Assembly: GCA_037481695.1 (NCBI GenBank) | Contig: JBBFLE010000014.1 | Coordinates: 39,881-103,880 of the forward strand | DNA: 64,000 bases | Origin: a bacterium | GTDB taxonomy: Bacteria > Desulfobacterota > Desulfocorpusculales > Desulfocorpusculum | Reading direction: 5' to 3' | Shown: piece by piece, positions 44,167 through 53,584 of the stretch | How positions within the stretch are numbered: the first letter of the stretch is position 1 | How the letters are laid out: every line of letters starts with the position of its first letter | The notes under the pieces: generated by a model | What the model saw: only the letters and a program-made list of their open reading frames with translations | Database searches by the model: none | What the model was told of the DNA's origin: nothing | Made by a program: the position numbers and the translations under genes

Positions 44167-45465
44167 GTGGCCAGATATAACAGGTATGAGGTGGATATTT
44201 TGAAAAATATTCTTTTAGTTATTGTAGATTGCCTGGGTCAATTCTTCCTGGAAGGAAAGAAAAAAAAAGATTATCCTTTTTTAAACAGCTTGTATTCAAT
44301 GGGGGTTTCCTTCAGCCAGTGCGTGGCCACAAGCACTACAACCACACCCAGTGTGGCAACTATTCTGACCGGGAACTATCCCATTCGGCACAACATAAGA
44401 ACTCTCACAGGAGCCAGGCTGCACCCTACAGTGGGCACCATGGCGGAAGAGCTTGCCGCAGCTGGATACAACACCTACGCTGAGGTCACAGGACCCCTCT
44501 TCAGCGAACTGGGTATGAACCGGGGTTTCTTGGAATACAAACACAGGGACAAGACAGCATATCTTGGCTCTTCATGGGGCAGGGAGCTATGCTCCAGAAT
44601 AAGAGACGGCGGCCTTGCAAAACCCTGGTTTCTTCTCTTGCATCTTTGGGAGCTCCACCAACCCAGATGGGCACCCCATGGCTCAACAAAAAAAGGCAGG
44701 AAGCGGGTTTCTTTTGAGAAGGCCCTTCAGTTCTTGGATGAGGCCATGGCTCAAACCATCGGTAACTCATTGAACCTAGAGGAAACCATCTTGATTCTTA
44801 CAGGTGACCATGGTGAGAGAGTCGAAAAAAGCAGGCTGGACAAACTGCTCAGAATGGCCTGTGTGAGGGCATATGAAAAGATTCACCCACTAGGTCTTCC
44901 TGAGTATTGGAGGACAGAGCTGAATCGAAGATTCAGGCTAGGCCACGGCTTCCATCTGGGTGAGCAGTTGATTCGTGTTCCCTTACTTCTGGTGGACTGC
45001 GGCAAGCTCCCGGCAAATCTGGAGCTCAAGACACAGGTGAGCCATGTGGACATCTTCCCCACCCTGGCAGGGCTCTTGGGAATATCCATGGGGGCAAGAG
45101 AAATGGCCGGGCTGGACCTCCTGGAATCCTGGAGACAAGGAAACTCTTTGCCTCAAAGACCAGCTTTTTTGCAGGCAAGCGGAATTGTACTTCCAGAGTC
45201 CAAGCAGTGGCTGGAGGGAGTCAGATGGCAAGGCTTTAAGTACATCAGGCAGATGGCATCCACAGGCCAGCCCTTTGAGTGGCTTTATAAGGTCAATGAG
45301 GGGTTCAAGGAGATCAGAGTCAAGGATCAGGGCATCTGCTCCATGATGAGAGAAGAGATGGATCGTTTTCGAAGATCTGAATCCCAGGACCCTGCTCAGA
45401 ACACCATGTCAGAGGAGGAATCGCAAATCCTGGCAAAACGCCTGAAGGATCTGGGATATATGTGA
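44167..45465 (+). CDS. Alkaline-phosphatase-superfamily protein with threonine in the nucleophile position
   Basis: This 432-residue protein has the sulfatase/phosphodiesterase fold: ILLVIVDCLGQ for the first metal site, ILTGDHGERVE and the distal GHGFHLGEQLIRVPLLLV. Where sulfatases have C/S-x-P-S-R, it reads TTTTPSVATILTG, so there is neither the formylglycine cysteine nor the arginine. A threonine nucleophile fits phosphodiesterases or phosphoethanolamine/phosphoglycerol transferases better. It has no signal peptide. The C-terminus ends LKDLGYM, similar to the two large phosphodiesterases at 50916 and 53577. The start may be GTG 44167 or GTG 44191. Confidence 0.78.
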   Translation: MARYNRYEVDILKNILLVIVDCLGQFFLEGKKKKDYPFLNSLYSMGVSFSQCVATSTTTTPSVATILTGNYPIRHNIRTLTGARLHPTVGTMAEELAAAGYNTYAEVTGPLFSELGMNRGFLEYKHRDKTAYLGSSWGRELCSRIRDGGLAKPWFLLLHLWELHQPRWAPHGSTKKGRKRVSFEKALQFLDEAMAQTIGNSLNLEETILILTGDHGERVEKSRLDKLLRMACVRAYEKIHPLGLPEYWRTELNRRFRLGHGFHLGEQLIRVPLLLVDCGKLPANLELKTQVSHVDIFPTLAGLLGISMGAREMAGLDLLESWRQGNSLPQRPAFLQASGIVLPESKQWLEGVRWQGFKYIRQMASTGQPFEWLYKVNEGFKEIRVKDQGICSMMREEMDRFRRSESQDPAQNTMSEEESQILAKRLKDLGYM

Positions 45466-46464
45466 GTGTATGCCTTGAGCATGGAATACCCAAGCAAGCA
45501 AGAGACGAAACTTTCCTTGGTGCTTTTCATAGCAAGCGCTTCTAGATCAGGCTCTACCCTTCTGGATCTGCTATTGGGAAGCCATCCACAAGGGGTCTCC
45601 ACAGGAGAGATCAGAAGGCTTCAGGGCTTTGTGCTCCAGGACAAAACTTTGCTGGCCTTGGATGATGAGGATTACCCCCTTACCTGCTCCTGCGCAAAGC
45701 CCTTGAAAGAGTGCGCGTTTTGGATGGAGGTGGAAAAGCAATTTGGGGCCTCATTTAAGCATACTGTTTTCAAGACCAGGCAGAAGCGCTCTTGGAGATC
45801 CCTTCTCATGGCTTCTTACCTGGCAACAGGTCCCCAAGGGGTCCGTATGCTAGCACGAGCCTTTAGCCCTGTCAGAAAGGAAGTGCAGATCGGTCTTAAC
45901 TGCATTCGGCTACATGAGGCTGTCTCTTTGGTGTCAGGAGCATCTTTTGTGGTGGATTCCTCCAAGTCTATCTATCATTACATGCTTTTGCATTGTGCGG
46001 CTCCAAAGCTCATGAGACTTATAGTGTTGGTCCGAGATGGCCGCGGGGTGGCGCACTCCATGGTGCGAGGCACCAGAGCAAAGAAGTGGCAAGAGGGTCC
46101 CCTTCCCCCATTTCTTCAGGCCTCCCGGCAATGGGCTCTTACAACCAAAAGCATCTTGATGCTTTCCCGCCGCACCAAGCCCTCTGACAAAGTTCTCCTT
46201 CGTTACGAGGAGATCTGCAGCAAGCCCCTTGAGGTCCTGAATCATATGGCCAGGAAGTGGGGGCTTCTTCCGTGGGAGGATTCCTTCTGGAAAGAGCTCA
46301 AAGAAAGGCACATCATAGGAGGTTCTCCTTCTTTGCGCTTTGAGCAATTACTCGATAGACTCGAGCCAGACAACAGATGGAGGCAGTCACTGGACAGAGA
46401 GCTACTGGAAGGCTTTGAAAAAATGGCAGGGAAGCTGAATCGAAAGCTGGGTTATTTCTCATGA
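45466..46464 (+). CDS. Sulfotransferase-family protein (third)
   Basis: This 332-residue protein has a 5'-phosphosulfate loop FIASASRSGSTLLDLLLG and a 3'-phosphate motif MRLIVLVRDGRGVAHSMVRG, both clear for PAPS-dependent sulfotransferases, followed by LLRYEEICSKPLEVL. It carries an unusual cysteine pair in LTCSCAKPLKEC. A GTG directly after the preceding stop is the likely start, with an ATG at 45481 as an alternative. Its stop overlaps the next sulfotransferase by ATGA. The acceptor is unknown. Confidence 0.87.
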   Translation: MYALSMEYPSKQETKLSLVLFIASASRSGSTLLDLLLGSHPQGVSTGEIRRLQGFVLQDKTLLALDDEDYPLTCSCAKPLKECAFWMEVEKQFGASFKHTVFKTRQKRSWRSLLMASYLATGPQGVRMLARAFSPVRKEVQIGLNCIRLHEAVSLVSGASFVVDSSKSIYHYMLLHCAAPKLMRLIVLVRDGRGVAHSMVRGTRAKKWQEGPLPPFLQASRQWALTTKSILMLSRRTKPSDKVLLRYEEICSKPLEVLNHMARKWGLLPWEDSFWKELKERHIIGGSPSLRFEQLLDRLEPDNRWRQSLDRELLEGFEKMAGKLNRKLGYFS

Positions 46465-47360
46465 GAGTGTTTTTTTCTCAGGCTGGCAACCAAAGGGTCT
46501 CAAACAAAGGCACCAAGGCTCCCAGGAGACTCCATACAAGGATCCTGTGGCAGGTAAGAAGGCGCTTAAGATTAACTGCTGGGCTTTATCCCACCCACAG
46601 GAAGGTTGACTTCATTGTTTGCGGCGCGCAAAAAGCCGGTACCTCTGCCCTAGCCTCATACTTGGATGAACACCCTGAGATCTGCATGGCAGATGCCAAA
46701 GAGCTCCATTTCTTCGACAACGAGGAGATCTTCCAGAAAAAATCCCCGGACTACAGGTTCTATCATTGCGCGTTTAGTCCCGGGGCCTGCCACAGGCTCC
46801 TGGGAGAGGCTACCCCTATTTACATGTACTGGTACACTGCCCCAAGAAGAATGTGGGAGTACAATCCTGATCTTAAGCTCATAGTAATTCTTCGAAATCC
46901 CATAACCAGGGCATACTCCCACTGGAACATGCAACGCACAAGAGGTATGGAGACTCTTTCTTTTTGGGAAGCCATTCAAGAGGAAAGGAAAAGGTGCAGG
47001 CAGGCCCTTCCCTACCAGCACAGACTGTATTCTTATGTGGACCGTGGGTTTTACTCGGAACAGTTAAGAAGGCTTTGGACATATTTCCCTCTGGAACAAG
47101 TATTTGTGATAAAGACAGAGGACTTGAGAAAAAATCCCAAAGAATGCATGGAGAAGCTATGGAGGTTTCTGGGCCTGGATGATCCTGGCAGGATCATTTT
47201 TCCCAAAGACGTGCACTCCAGACCCTATGTCTCGCCTTTGGGAGAAAGGGAGAAAGATTATTTGCTGAGGGTTTACGAGTACGAGATAAAGAACTTGGAA
47301 AGACTCCTGGGATGGGATTGCAGTGAATGGTTAAATCCCGAAAGAGAAATCCCTTTTTAA
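46461..47360 (+). CDS. Sulfotransferase, heparan-sulfate-sulfotransferase-like (fourth)
   Basis: This 299-residue protein is the most classical of the set: FIVCGAQKAGTSALASYL as the 5'-phosphosulfate loop, KELHFFDNEE, then EATPIYMYW and LKLIVILRNPITRAYSHWNM as the 3'-phosphate binding site, and YSEQLRRLWTYFP near the end. This pattern is that of glycan O- or N-sulfotransferases such as heparan sulfate enzymes. About 45 basic N-terminal residues precede the domain. It is the last gene of the plus-strand arm. Confidence 0.9.
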   Translation: MRVFFSQAGNQRVSNKGTKAPRRLHTRILWQVRRRLRLTAGLYPTHRKVDFIVCGAQKAGTSALASYLDEHPEICMADAKELHFFDNEEIFQKKSPDYRFYHCAFSPGACHRLLGEATPIYMYWYTAPRRMWEYNPDLKLIVILRNPITRAYSHWNMQRTRGMETLSFWEAIQEERKRCRQALPYQHRLYSYVDRGFYSEQLRRLWTYFPLEQVFVIKTEDLRKNPKECMEKLWRFLGLDDPGRIIFPKDVHSRPYVSPLGEREKDYLLRVYEYEIKNLERLLGWDCSEWLNPEREIPF

Positions 47361-47440
47361 AAAGGATCAATCCCATGGCTCTTTGACCCATGAGTCAACT
47401 CCAGCAAACCAAACCACATGGGGCCATATTTTTCTGTTAG

Positions 47441-47498
47441 AAGCTGGGGCAGATCCCTTACGAAGAAAAGCCCATGGCTTGAGCTCCAGCTTTTTTTT
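47441..47498 (+). terminator. Possible rho-independent terminator between the two glycan arms
   Basis: AAGCTGGGG (47441-47449) can pair with CTCCAGCTT (47484-47492, one mismatch), with smaller pairings inside the 34-base loop, and is followed by a run of eight T (47491-47498) on the plus strand. It lies between the convergent arms, as a terminator should. The large loop makes the assignment tentative. Confidence 0.4.
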
Positions 47499-47513
47499 GA
47501 AAAAGAATACAGG

Positions 47514-49205
47514 CTATCCTGCCTTTTTGCTGGCCTGCCACTTGTAGACCAGGAAACCTTCTCCCTTGCAAATCAGTTCCCAGGGGCCATACATCCATAA
47601 AGTGGGGTCGAGACCCTCTCGGGCCTTGGGATAAAAGATTATTCCATAAAAGGGCTTGGAATCCCCGAGAAGATCTTGCGTAAGGCTGGAAATTTTATCT
47701 TCCATGGAAGATCTTTCCCTGGTTGGGGGCCTGCCATGCTTCTTGGGCTTTCCTGGCTGCCAAGGTTTTTGGACCTGCTCAAGCTCAGGAGCCTTAAGGT
47801 GTAAGACGGGAATCCTGCCTTTCAAGAAGAAATAGACAGTACGGTCGTAATTGCTTGCAATGAGTGCGGCATCCGAAGCGCAGGCCAGGGCTTCCTTGGC
47901 CTGCGCTTGGAGAAAAGCCGGTGACTGGGCATGAAACACTCTCCCAGGGCTCAACCCTGAGAAGGCCTGAGGAGACATGTTGAGAAACCCCAAGGCCACA
48001 GAAGCGCCAAATCCCACCACTGACCCAGTCTTGGGATGGAGCCTTCCCATAAGAATAGTAGATCCAATAAAACGCCAGCAGCTAACCAGGAAAAATGTCG
48101 TCAGCACACTGTACGCCGGGAAAAGGGGTACAAGCTGTCTTCTGGTCAGGGGAAGATGAAGGAAAGTCTGGAAAACCCCTATCCAGAAAAATATGAGAAC
48201 AAATGGAAGAATCAGTTCCTTGGGGGCTTTCCTTTTGAACACCAGGACCAGACATCCCAAAAGAGAAACCCCGTAAATAACCTTGAAGGCGGCCGAAGGC
48301 ATTCCTCTCAAAAGCAGATTGTTTCCAAGTTCCTCGAGCCCTCTGAATCCCCATTTCTCGGGATTCAAGAGGGTTGCAAGATTTCCGGCCCTGAGTCCAT
48401 AGACGGGTCTCTGTGCCTCTTCCCTAAGCTGGATAGCCCTGTATCGATGTAGGAGCAAAGGGGCCATCAAAGAGCCGGCCACAGCCATTGCCACCAGAAA
48501 ATGCACCAGCCTGGTGCTCCTGGGTCTATTACCCAAGAAAAAAGCTGCCATCAAAACCGGAAACGCAAGGAGGGTGGATTCCTTGGTGAGGAACCCAAGT
48601 CCCAAGCATGATCCCATTCCAAAGGCCATCCAGAGAGTTCCCCACCGGATATATGCCATGCCAAAGAACAATATGCAGCTTATCCACAGGGTAAGGTGTA
48701 TATCGTTTAGCACCCTGTTGGAATATTCCCATATCTCCCCTTTCCCTGAGGTCAGAAACAACAAGGCCGCCAGGAGCCCCCCCCTCACACCTAGGACCAG
48801 CCAGCCCAGTAAGAAACAGACCCCTACCCCTAAAGCCCCTCCCAGAACACTTACGGCCTGGGCAGCCTCTGTACTGATTCCCAGGCTCTTGAAGGCAAGC
48901 CCTACCATAAGAACGTGAAGAGGACCCACGCTCTTGCTCACCTCACTGCCATCTGGCTCCAGGATCCTGCCTTCCAATGCAAAGGAGACCGCCCAGGCCA
49001 GATAGGCCTGCTCATCGGGGCTTCTGGGAGACGCTCTAAGATGTGAAAGAACAAAAGCAGCAACCACCACTACCAACACCAGCCCCCAAAGACAACCTTT
49101 GAACCCATGATCCCTGCTCCAGGAAATCAAGGGCTCGGCTGGCCCTTTGGGATTGTCCTTTGCTTTATCAAGCTTTTCTTTGGGCCTGGCAAAAGACATG
49201 TCCAT
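47514..49205 (-). CDS. GT-C/GT39-like membrane glycosyltransferase
   Basis: This 563-residue protein has about 10 membrane segments. After the first helix comes LRASPRSPDEQAYLAWAVSFALEG, the acidic outer-loop motif of enzymes that use polyprenyl-phosphate sugars, then LTKESTLLAFPVLMAAFFLG in the middle. The C-terminal 150 residues are soluble. The ATG at 49205 has GAGG 6 bases upstream and overlaps the preceding kinase-like gene by 38 bases. It is the last gene of the minus-strand arm. Confidence 0.8.
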   Translation of the reverse strand: MDMSFARPKEKLDKAKDNPKGPAEPLISWSRDHGFKGCLWGLVLVVVVAAFVLSHLRASPRSPDEQAYLAWAVSFALEGRILEPDGSEVSKSVGPLHVLMVGLAFKSLGISTEAAQAVSVLGGALGVGVCFLLGWLVLGVRGGLLAALLFLTSGKGEIWEYSNRVLNDIHLTLWISCILFFGMAYIRWGTLWMAFGMGSCLGLGFLTKESTLLAFPVLMAAFFLGNRPRSTRLVHFLVAMAVAGSLMAPLLLHRYRAIQLREEAQRPVYGLRAGNLATLLNPEKWGFRGLEELGNNLLLRGMPSAAFKVIYGVSLLGCLVLVFKRKAPKELILPFVLIFFWIGVFQTFLHLPLTRRQLVPLFPAYSVLTTFFLVSCWRFIGSTILMGRLHPKTGSVVGFGASVALGFLNMSPQAFSGLSPGRVFHAQSPAFLQAQAKEALACASDAALIASNYDRTVYFFLKGRIPVLHLKAPELEQVQKPWQPGKPKKHGRPPTRERSSMEDKISSLTQDLLGDSKPFYGIIFYPKAREGLDPTLWMYGPWELICKGEGFLVYKWQASKKAG

Positions 49206-49803
49206 GTAGATCCTCAAATGTCTCTGAATCCAAAAGAGTGAAAGAAATTCCAGCTCTGCTCAATTCCTTGCACCAGAGCCCATAGATCAGCGGCACATCC
49301 AGAAAAGAGTACACAAACGCCCAACGATCACGAGGATAGTCTTTTTTTCTTGCCCCAGTGGTTCCTAGCTCATCTTCCCTGTTCTTTCTCTCCAGGACCC
49401 TTCTCAACAAAGTAGCCTTGTCGGCCACCAAAACCACGGCCTTTTTGTGATGTTCCAGACTAAGGAATCTCATCCACTTAGGATCGATCCTGTAATCCCA
49501 TTTCTCATTTATGAAATCATAGACAGAATTATCTAAGATTTTCCAAAATGGCAAACTGGGACGTATTAGCGACAAATAAACCAAAGGCCTTTTTCTGGCT
49601 ATTATCCACAAAGGGCGACAGATATTGTAATGAAAAAAAGCGCTTTGGGCTGACCTCATCAGTTTGTCTATCTTCTGAAAAGGAAAAAAGACTTCTTGAT
49701 CATGAGTCAATCCCGTGATTTCAAGAGCCCTTGGGCCCCTTATAAATGAGCTCTTCCCGCAAGAGCTTGGGCCACTTACTATCCAGATCACTTCTGACCT
49801 CAA
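49168..49803 (-). CDS. P-loop NTPase, kinase-like, unknown substrate
   Basis: This 211-residue soluble protein starts with a strong Walker A motif, VIWIVSGPSSCGKSSFIRG. It continues with KAVVLVADKATLLRRVLERKN, reminiscent of the lid region of small-molecule kinases or nucleotide kinases. It also resembles P-loop folds of sulfotransferases, but the GKS makes ATP or GTP binding more likely. I cannot assign a substrate. Placed between an LPG-synthase-type gene and a GT-C gene, it could phosphorylate a sugar or lipid intermediate. The start is probably TTG. Confidence 0.62.
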   Translation of the reverse strand: MRSEVIWIVSGPSSCGKSSFIRGPRALEITGLTHDQEVFFPFQKIDKLMRSAQSAFFHYNICRPLWIIARKRPLVYLSLIRPSLPFWKILDNSVYDFINEKWDYRIDPKWMRFLSLEHHKKAVVLVADKATLLRRVLERKNREDELGTTGARKKDYPRDRWAFVYSFLDVPLIYGLWCKELSRAGISFTLLDSETFEDLHGHVFCQAQRKA

Positions 49804-49845
49804 AGAGAATTACTCACCAGCAACCTTCCCTGGTTGAATGCCAGG

Positions 49846-50919
49846 CTAAGAGTCCTTCTTGACTCCCAACTTACGCCCGTAGGAGACCGGCTCCCTAAGC
49901 CAACAGAAGACTCCTGAAAGATGAAAGGCAACATTCCAAAGAAATGAGAGAAATCCCAGTGCCACGGCGGCCTCCAGGCTCAAACCGGCCAGTGGAAAGG
50001 CTAGCACCAAGACAGCTTCCCTGGTCCCAAGACCACCCACAGTAATGGGGATCACCTGCACCAGGCCCACCAGGGCTCTACATCCAAAGGCAAATGCCAC
50101 GGACATATTCAAACCCAAAGCCCGGGCCAAAACAAAAAACACTGTTGCCCTTGACAGCTCTAGGCACACGGAGATCAGTGTTAGTTTCAAAAAAAGACCC
50201 AAGTTCATCTTTTCCCAAAGGCTCTCTGCAGCCCTGTCTGACTCTAAAAAAGCCTCCTTCAAGCCAGCCTTGGACTTCCTCAAGTACCTGATCGAGGATC
50301 TCTGCAGTAATTCCCAAAGCCATTTGCCCCTAAAGATCAACAACACCACCAGTGAAATGCCACCCAACAAGCCCAACCACATTCCATAGCCTGGAAAAAG
50401 GGAGCCTTGAAAGTATAGAAGACCGTACATTGCGAAAAGGCACGTACTTACCAGGTCAAAAAGCTTATCAGCTCCCAAAGAAACCGAGGTGCGGCCAACG
50501 GGCTCTCCGTCTTGCTTGAGGCAGTAAATTTTGGCAATCACAGCCACACCCCCTGGCGGCAAGAAGCCCAAGAACCAACCAATCCAGTACACCTGGAAGA
50601 GCCTCTTGAAACCTGATGCCATTCCCACAAGCCTTGCAATCATCCACCACCGCCAGGCGTGAAGCCCTATGACCCAGGGGAATAAAACAATACTCAGAAC
50701 ACAAAGCTCCCAGCGCACCCCTTTGAGCAGTTCCAAGGCTGCCTTGGGGTCCACCACCTTCAACAACAAGACCAGAAACAACAGCGGTCCCAGACACTTG
50801 ATGAGGCCTTTTACGGCCTTGGCTTTCCAGTTCACGCCAAAAACTCTCTTGAGATCTGATGAGAATTTCTTTTCAAGAAGCAGGGCCAATGGTTCAAGAG
50901 GATTCTCAATCAAGCTCAA
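49846..50919 (-). CDS. Lysylphosphatidylglycerol-synthase-type (UPF0104) membrane protein
   Basis: This 357-residue protein has about 8 membrane segments and the family signatures WRWWMIARLVG, GWFLGFLPPGGVAVIAKIYCLKQ, LGADKLFDLVS and the closing TVGGLGTREAVLVLAFPL. It has no soluble aminoacyl-transferase domain. The frame is open far upstream through the end of the phosphodiesterase gene in another frame, but the composition there is not protein-like. A TTG at 50919 overlapping the preceding TGA is the likely start. It is a paralogue of 25763-26719 and may help move lipid-linked material. Confidence 0.82.
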   Translation of the reverse strand: MSLIENPLEPLALLLEKKFSSDLKRVFGVNWKAKAVKGLIKCLGPLLFLVLLLKVVDPKAALELLKGVRWELCVLSIVLFPWVIGLHAWRWWMIARLVGMASGFKRLFQVYWIGWFLGFLPPGGVAVIAKIYCLKQDGEPVGRTSVSLGADKLFDLVSTCLFAMYGLLYFQGSLFPGYGMWLGLLGGISLVVLLIFRGKWLWELLQRSSIRYLRKSKAGLKEAFLESDRAAESLWEKMNLGLFLKLTLISVCLELSRATVFFVLARALGLNMSVAFAFGCRALVGLVQVIPITVGGLGTREAVLVLAFPLAGLSLEAAVALGFLSFLWNVAFHLSGVFCWLREPVSYGRKLGVKKDS

Positions 50920-52586
50920 AGGTATCCCAATCCCTCGAGCTGTTTCCTCACGGCACTCTCCTCTTCCGGGCCCAGAGCCTGGTGCTGGGCAGCCTGTGAG
51001 TCCCAGCTCTCTGAGAACTGCAATTTGTTCTCCTCCAGGAAGGGTTCTACCAAGGCTTCTTGCAACACTGTGCCGTCCATGTCCACCGGGACCGGGAATC
51101 CCATGAGGTAAAGCACAGTTGGCGCTATGTCCTCTATGGCCGCAGCTGAGATTGTCTGGCCTCTTTTGCATGGGTTCCCAGCCATTATCAGGACTCCATC
51201 AGGGCTGTGAGATCCCGAAAACCAAGGGGATGGGGCCATGATCCTGTGGGAGGCGAACTCATGGAGCCCGAAAGCCATGTACTTACCACCTGTGGTAGAG
51301 AAAACCACATCGGGTATCCTTTCCAGAAAAGGGCCCTCATAAAGGGACTCCCTCCTCCAGATTTTTTCCACCACCCTCTCCCCAGTGTCCGGATCCACCA
51401 ATTCCCCAAGCCGCTGGCAGAGCTGCTCCCTGACTGCCTCATATTCCCTTCCCGGGGAAACCATTCCGCATGGCTCTCTGCCCTTGAGGTTTACGAACAC
51501 CCCGCCCAGATTACCCCCTACTGCATAGGCCCTGGTCCTGGCCCAGTCTATGTCCCTCCAGGACATGAACCAGTTGTGAGCCCTACTTTTCCCCCTGGAC
51601 ATTTGCTCTCTCAGCTGGCTCACGAGGCGGTCTACCAGTCCAGGGGCGACCCTGGAGATTTTTGTGAGAAGGTTAAAAGGGGTCAGGCCCATGTGGTAAG
51701 CAGCATATCTGGCCCTAGAGAAAACCTTGTTGCTGATCTTCATGAAACCTTCCCTGATGAGCCAGTTGTTCAGATACAGATACTTGTGAAGGGGAGCGGA
51801 TCCATGGTCAGACATGAGGATGAACACTGTATTTGGAGGGGCCTCCTGTATCAGGCGCCCCAGGGCCTGATCCACCCGCACATAGACCTGCTCTATGGCT
51901 CTGCGATAGCGCTCAGGAGCTCTTGGTTCGTAGTGAGGATGCTGGGGATCCGAGAATCTCCAGAATTTGTGCTGAACCGCATCCGTGGCTCCGTAAACCA
52001 AAACGAGCAAATCCGGATTGTACCTCCGGGCCAAGTACGAGGCGGCCTCTGTTCTCATGGGGATTTCTTCCAGGATGCCGTCTAGAGCTGCATCCAGATC
52101 CTCTTTGGACCTCTGGCCAATGACCTTGTAGTTTCCAATTGCCTGCTTCAGCTCCTGGGCCAGCCCCGGTGGATATGTAAAGGGATGCTGGTCAGAGGGG
52201 GTGTACATACCTGTGACCATGAATCCTCTCACCTGCTCAGGCGGGTAGGTCAGAGGCACATTTATGATGCCCACGGTTACACCCTGTCTGCTCAGGAAAT
52301 CCCAGATGGGAGTGGCACCACGGAGGGTTCCATTTACAAAAGAGAAGTCATATGTGCCCTCCATGCGGTACAGGTGGTCCAAGACTCCGTGCTTGCCGGG
52401 TCTTTTGCCAGTCGCAAAGCTTGTCCATGCGGCAGGGCTAAGAGGAGGTTCGGTGGAGCGCAAGACAGCACGGACTCCTTTTTGCATCAGGTCTTTGAGA
52501 AATGGAAGCTTGCCTTGTTGCATGAAAAGGTCTATGAAAGGCCAACCAGCCCCATCCAGACCTATTATCCAGACCCTCCTATCCAC
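50916..52586 (-). CDS. Type I phosphodiesterase/nucleotide pyrophosphatase-like protein
   Basis: This 556-residue alkaline-phosphatase-superfamily protein starts with the metal site VWIIGLDGAGWPFIDL and has SPAAWTSFATGKRPGKHGV, where a threonine or serine would be the nucleophile. It also has YGATDAVQHKFWRF and FILMSDHGSAPLHKY as later metal sites. It has no signal peptide. Bacterial members near glycan genes are of unknown function; they may cut nucleotide sugars or lipid-linked phosphodiesters. The GTG start has AGGAGG 5 bases upstream. It resembles 53577-55241 along its length and shares its LGY-type C-terminus. Confidence 0.85.
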   Translation of the reverse strand: MDRRVWIIGLDGAGWPFIDLFMQQGKLPFLKDLMQKGVRAVLRSTEPPLSPAAWTSFATGKRPGKHGVLDHLYRMEGTYDFSFVNGTLRGATPIWDFLSRQGVTVGIINVPLTYPPEQVRGFMVTGMYTPSDQHPFTYPPGLAQELKQAIGNYKVIGQRSKEDLDAALDGILEEIPMRTEAASYLARRYNPDLLVLVYGATDAVQHKFWRFSDPQHPHYEPRAPERYRRAIEQVYVRVDQALGRLIQEAPPNTVFILMSDHGSAPLHKYLYLNNWLIREGFMKISNKVFSRARYAAYHMGLTPFNLLTKISRVAPGLVDRLVSQLREQMSRGKSRAHNWFMSWRDIDWARTRAYAVGGNLGGVFVNLKGREPCGMVSPGREYEAVREQLCQRLGELVDPDTGERVVEKIWRRESLYEGPFLERIPDVVFSTTGGKYMAFGLHEFASHRIMAPSPWFSGSHSPDGVLIMAGNPCKRGQTISAAAIEDIAPTVLYLMGFPVPVDMDGTVLQEALVEPFLEENKLQFSESWDSQAAQHQALGPEEESAVRKQLEGLGYL

Positions 52587-52621
52587 ATTATCCTCCTGCG
52601 GGGATCTTCCAAGTTTTCTTC

Positions 52622-53584
52622 TTAGCTATCCAGGCCCTGGAACCAGGCTTCATCCTGGGCATAACCCAACTCCCACAAGGTCTTCTGAATTATGGGGCCC
52701 AGTTGCCTCAACTGATTCATGGAAAACTCCCTCTGCCACTTTCCCGCATTCTTGGACATGATATTAGGGATCCTTTGCATGAATCCTTGGGGGAGTTCCA
52801 GACCCAGGAAAGAAAAGATCTTTCTTAGAATCTCTTCATGATCAGATATGAAATCCTCGTATCTTAACAGCAAGCGCTGCTCCTGGGGAACCATCCTTAG
52901 GCCTTGGAGCACTCCCTCAGCGCAATGGAGCCACTGGTGGGCCGCAAATTCCAGCTCTGACACCCTGCCCATCAAATCAGCCCACCCCTGGAAGCGAGGC
53001 CCCCACCCAAAACCCCCAGCCCAACGTCTCCTGCTCAGGAATCCCCCTTCAAGAAACTCTCTTGGGGAACCTATCTCAAATAACAGGGCCCTGAGCCTGT
53101 AACGCCACAAGGGCTGCCTTCTTAGCCAACGCATCAAGAGTCTTATCCTGGCCTTTGTATCTTTGCCCCCTTGCAGGCCATCCACCACGGATTTCTTGGT
53201 ATCCCATTGCCTGGCCATTGAAAGAACCGAGTCCCTTCCATCCCGCACAAGAAAGAGATAACGAGCCTCAGGAAAAACTTCCATGACAAAAGGGACCCTG
53301 AGGCAGCTTCTGGGAGACTTGTCCACAACCCATGTTACGGCCAGGGCTCTTCTGAATTCTTCAAAAGAATCTCGGATGCGTTTTATGACCACCGGGGTAG
53401 CATCCCATCTTGTGCGACAGTCATCCTGGGCGTCTTTGAAATCCCTGTCCCAGACAAAATAGGGTTCTACCCAGGTTCCCACCTGGGGATGAAGACCCAG
53501 GATCCTGCCCATTACAGAGGTACCAGATCTTGGGGGCCCAAGTATGAGCACAACTGGGATTGGCCCGCAACTTCTCTTAGACAT
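52622..53584 (-). CDS. Sulfotransferase-family protein (fifth)
   Basis: This 320-residue protein has the 5'-phosphosulfate loop LILGPPRSGTSVMGRILG, WVVDKSPRSCLR, the 3'-phosphate motif RYLFLVRDGRDSVLSM and LLLRYEDFISDHEEILR. It is a cytoplasmic PAPS-dependent sulfotransferase by these motifs; the acceptor is unknown. It is flanked by the two phosphodiesterases and overlaps the upstream one by 8 bases, so all three are probably made together. Confidence 0.87.
   Translation of the reverse strand: MSKRSCGPIPVVLILGPPRSGTSVMGRILGLHPQVGTWVEPYFVWDRDFKDAQDDCRTRWDATPVVIKRIRDSFEEFRRALAVTWVVDKSPRSCLRVPFVMEVFPEARYLFLVRDGRDSVLSMARQWDTKKSVVDGLQGGKDTKARIRLLMRWLRRQPLWRYRLRALLFEIGSPREFLEGGFLSRRRWAGGFGWGPRFQGWADLMGRVSELEFAAHQWLHCAEGVLQGLRMVPQEQRLLLRYEDFISDHEEILRKIFSFLGLELPQGFMQRIPNIMSKNAGKWQREFSMNQLRQLGPIIQKTLWELGYAQDEAWFQGLDS

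Noticed and set aside
44167..45465. Arylsulfatase annotation
   Set aside because: The cysteine or serine of C/S-x-P-S-R and its arginine are absent, so a sulfatase name would mislead.
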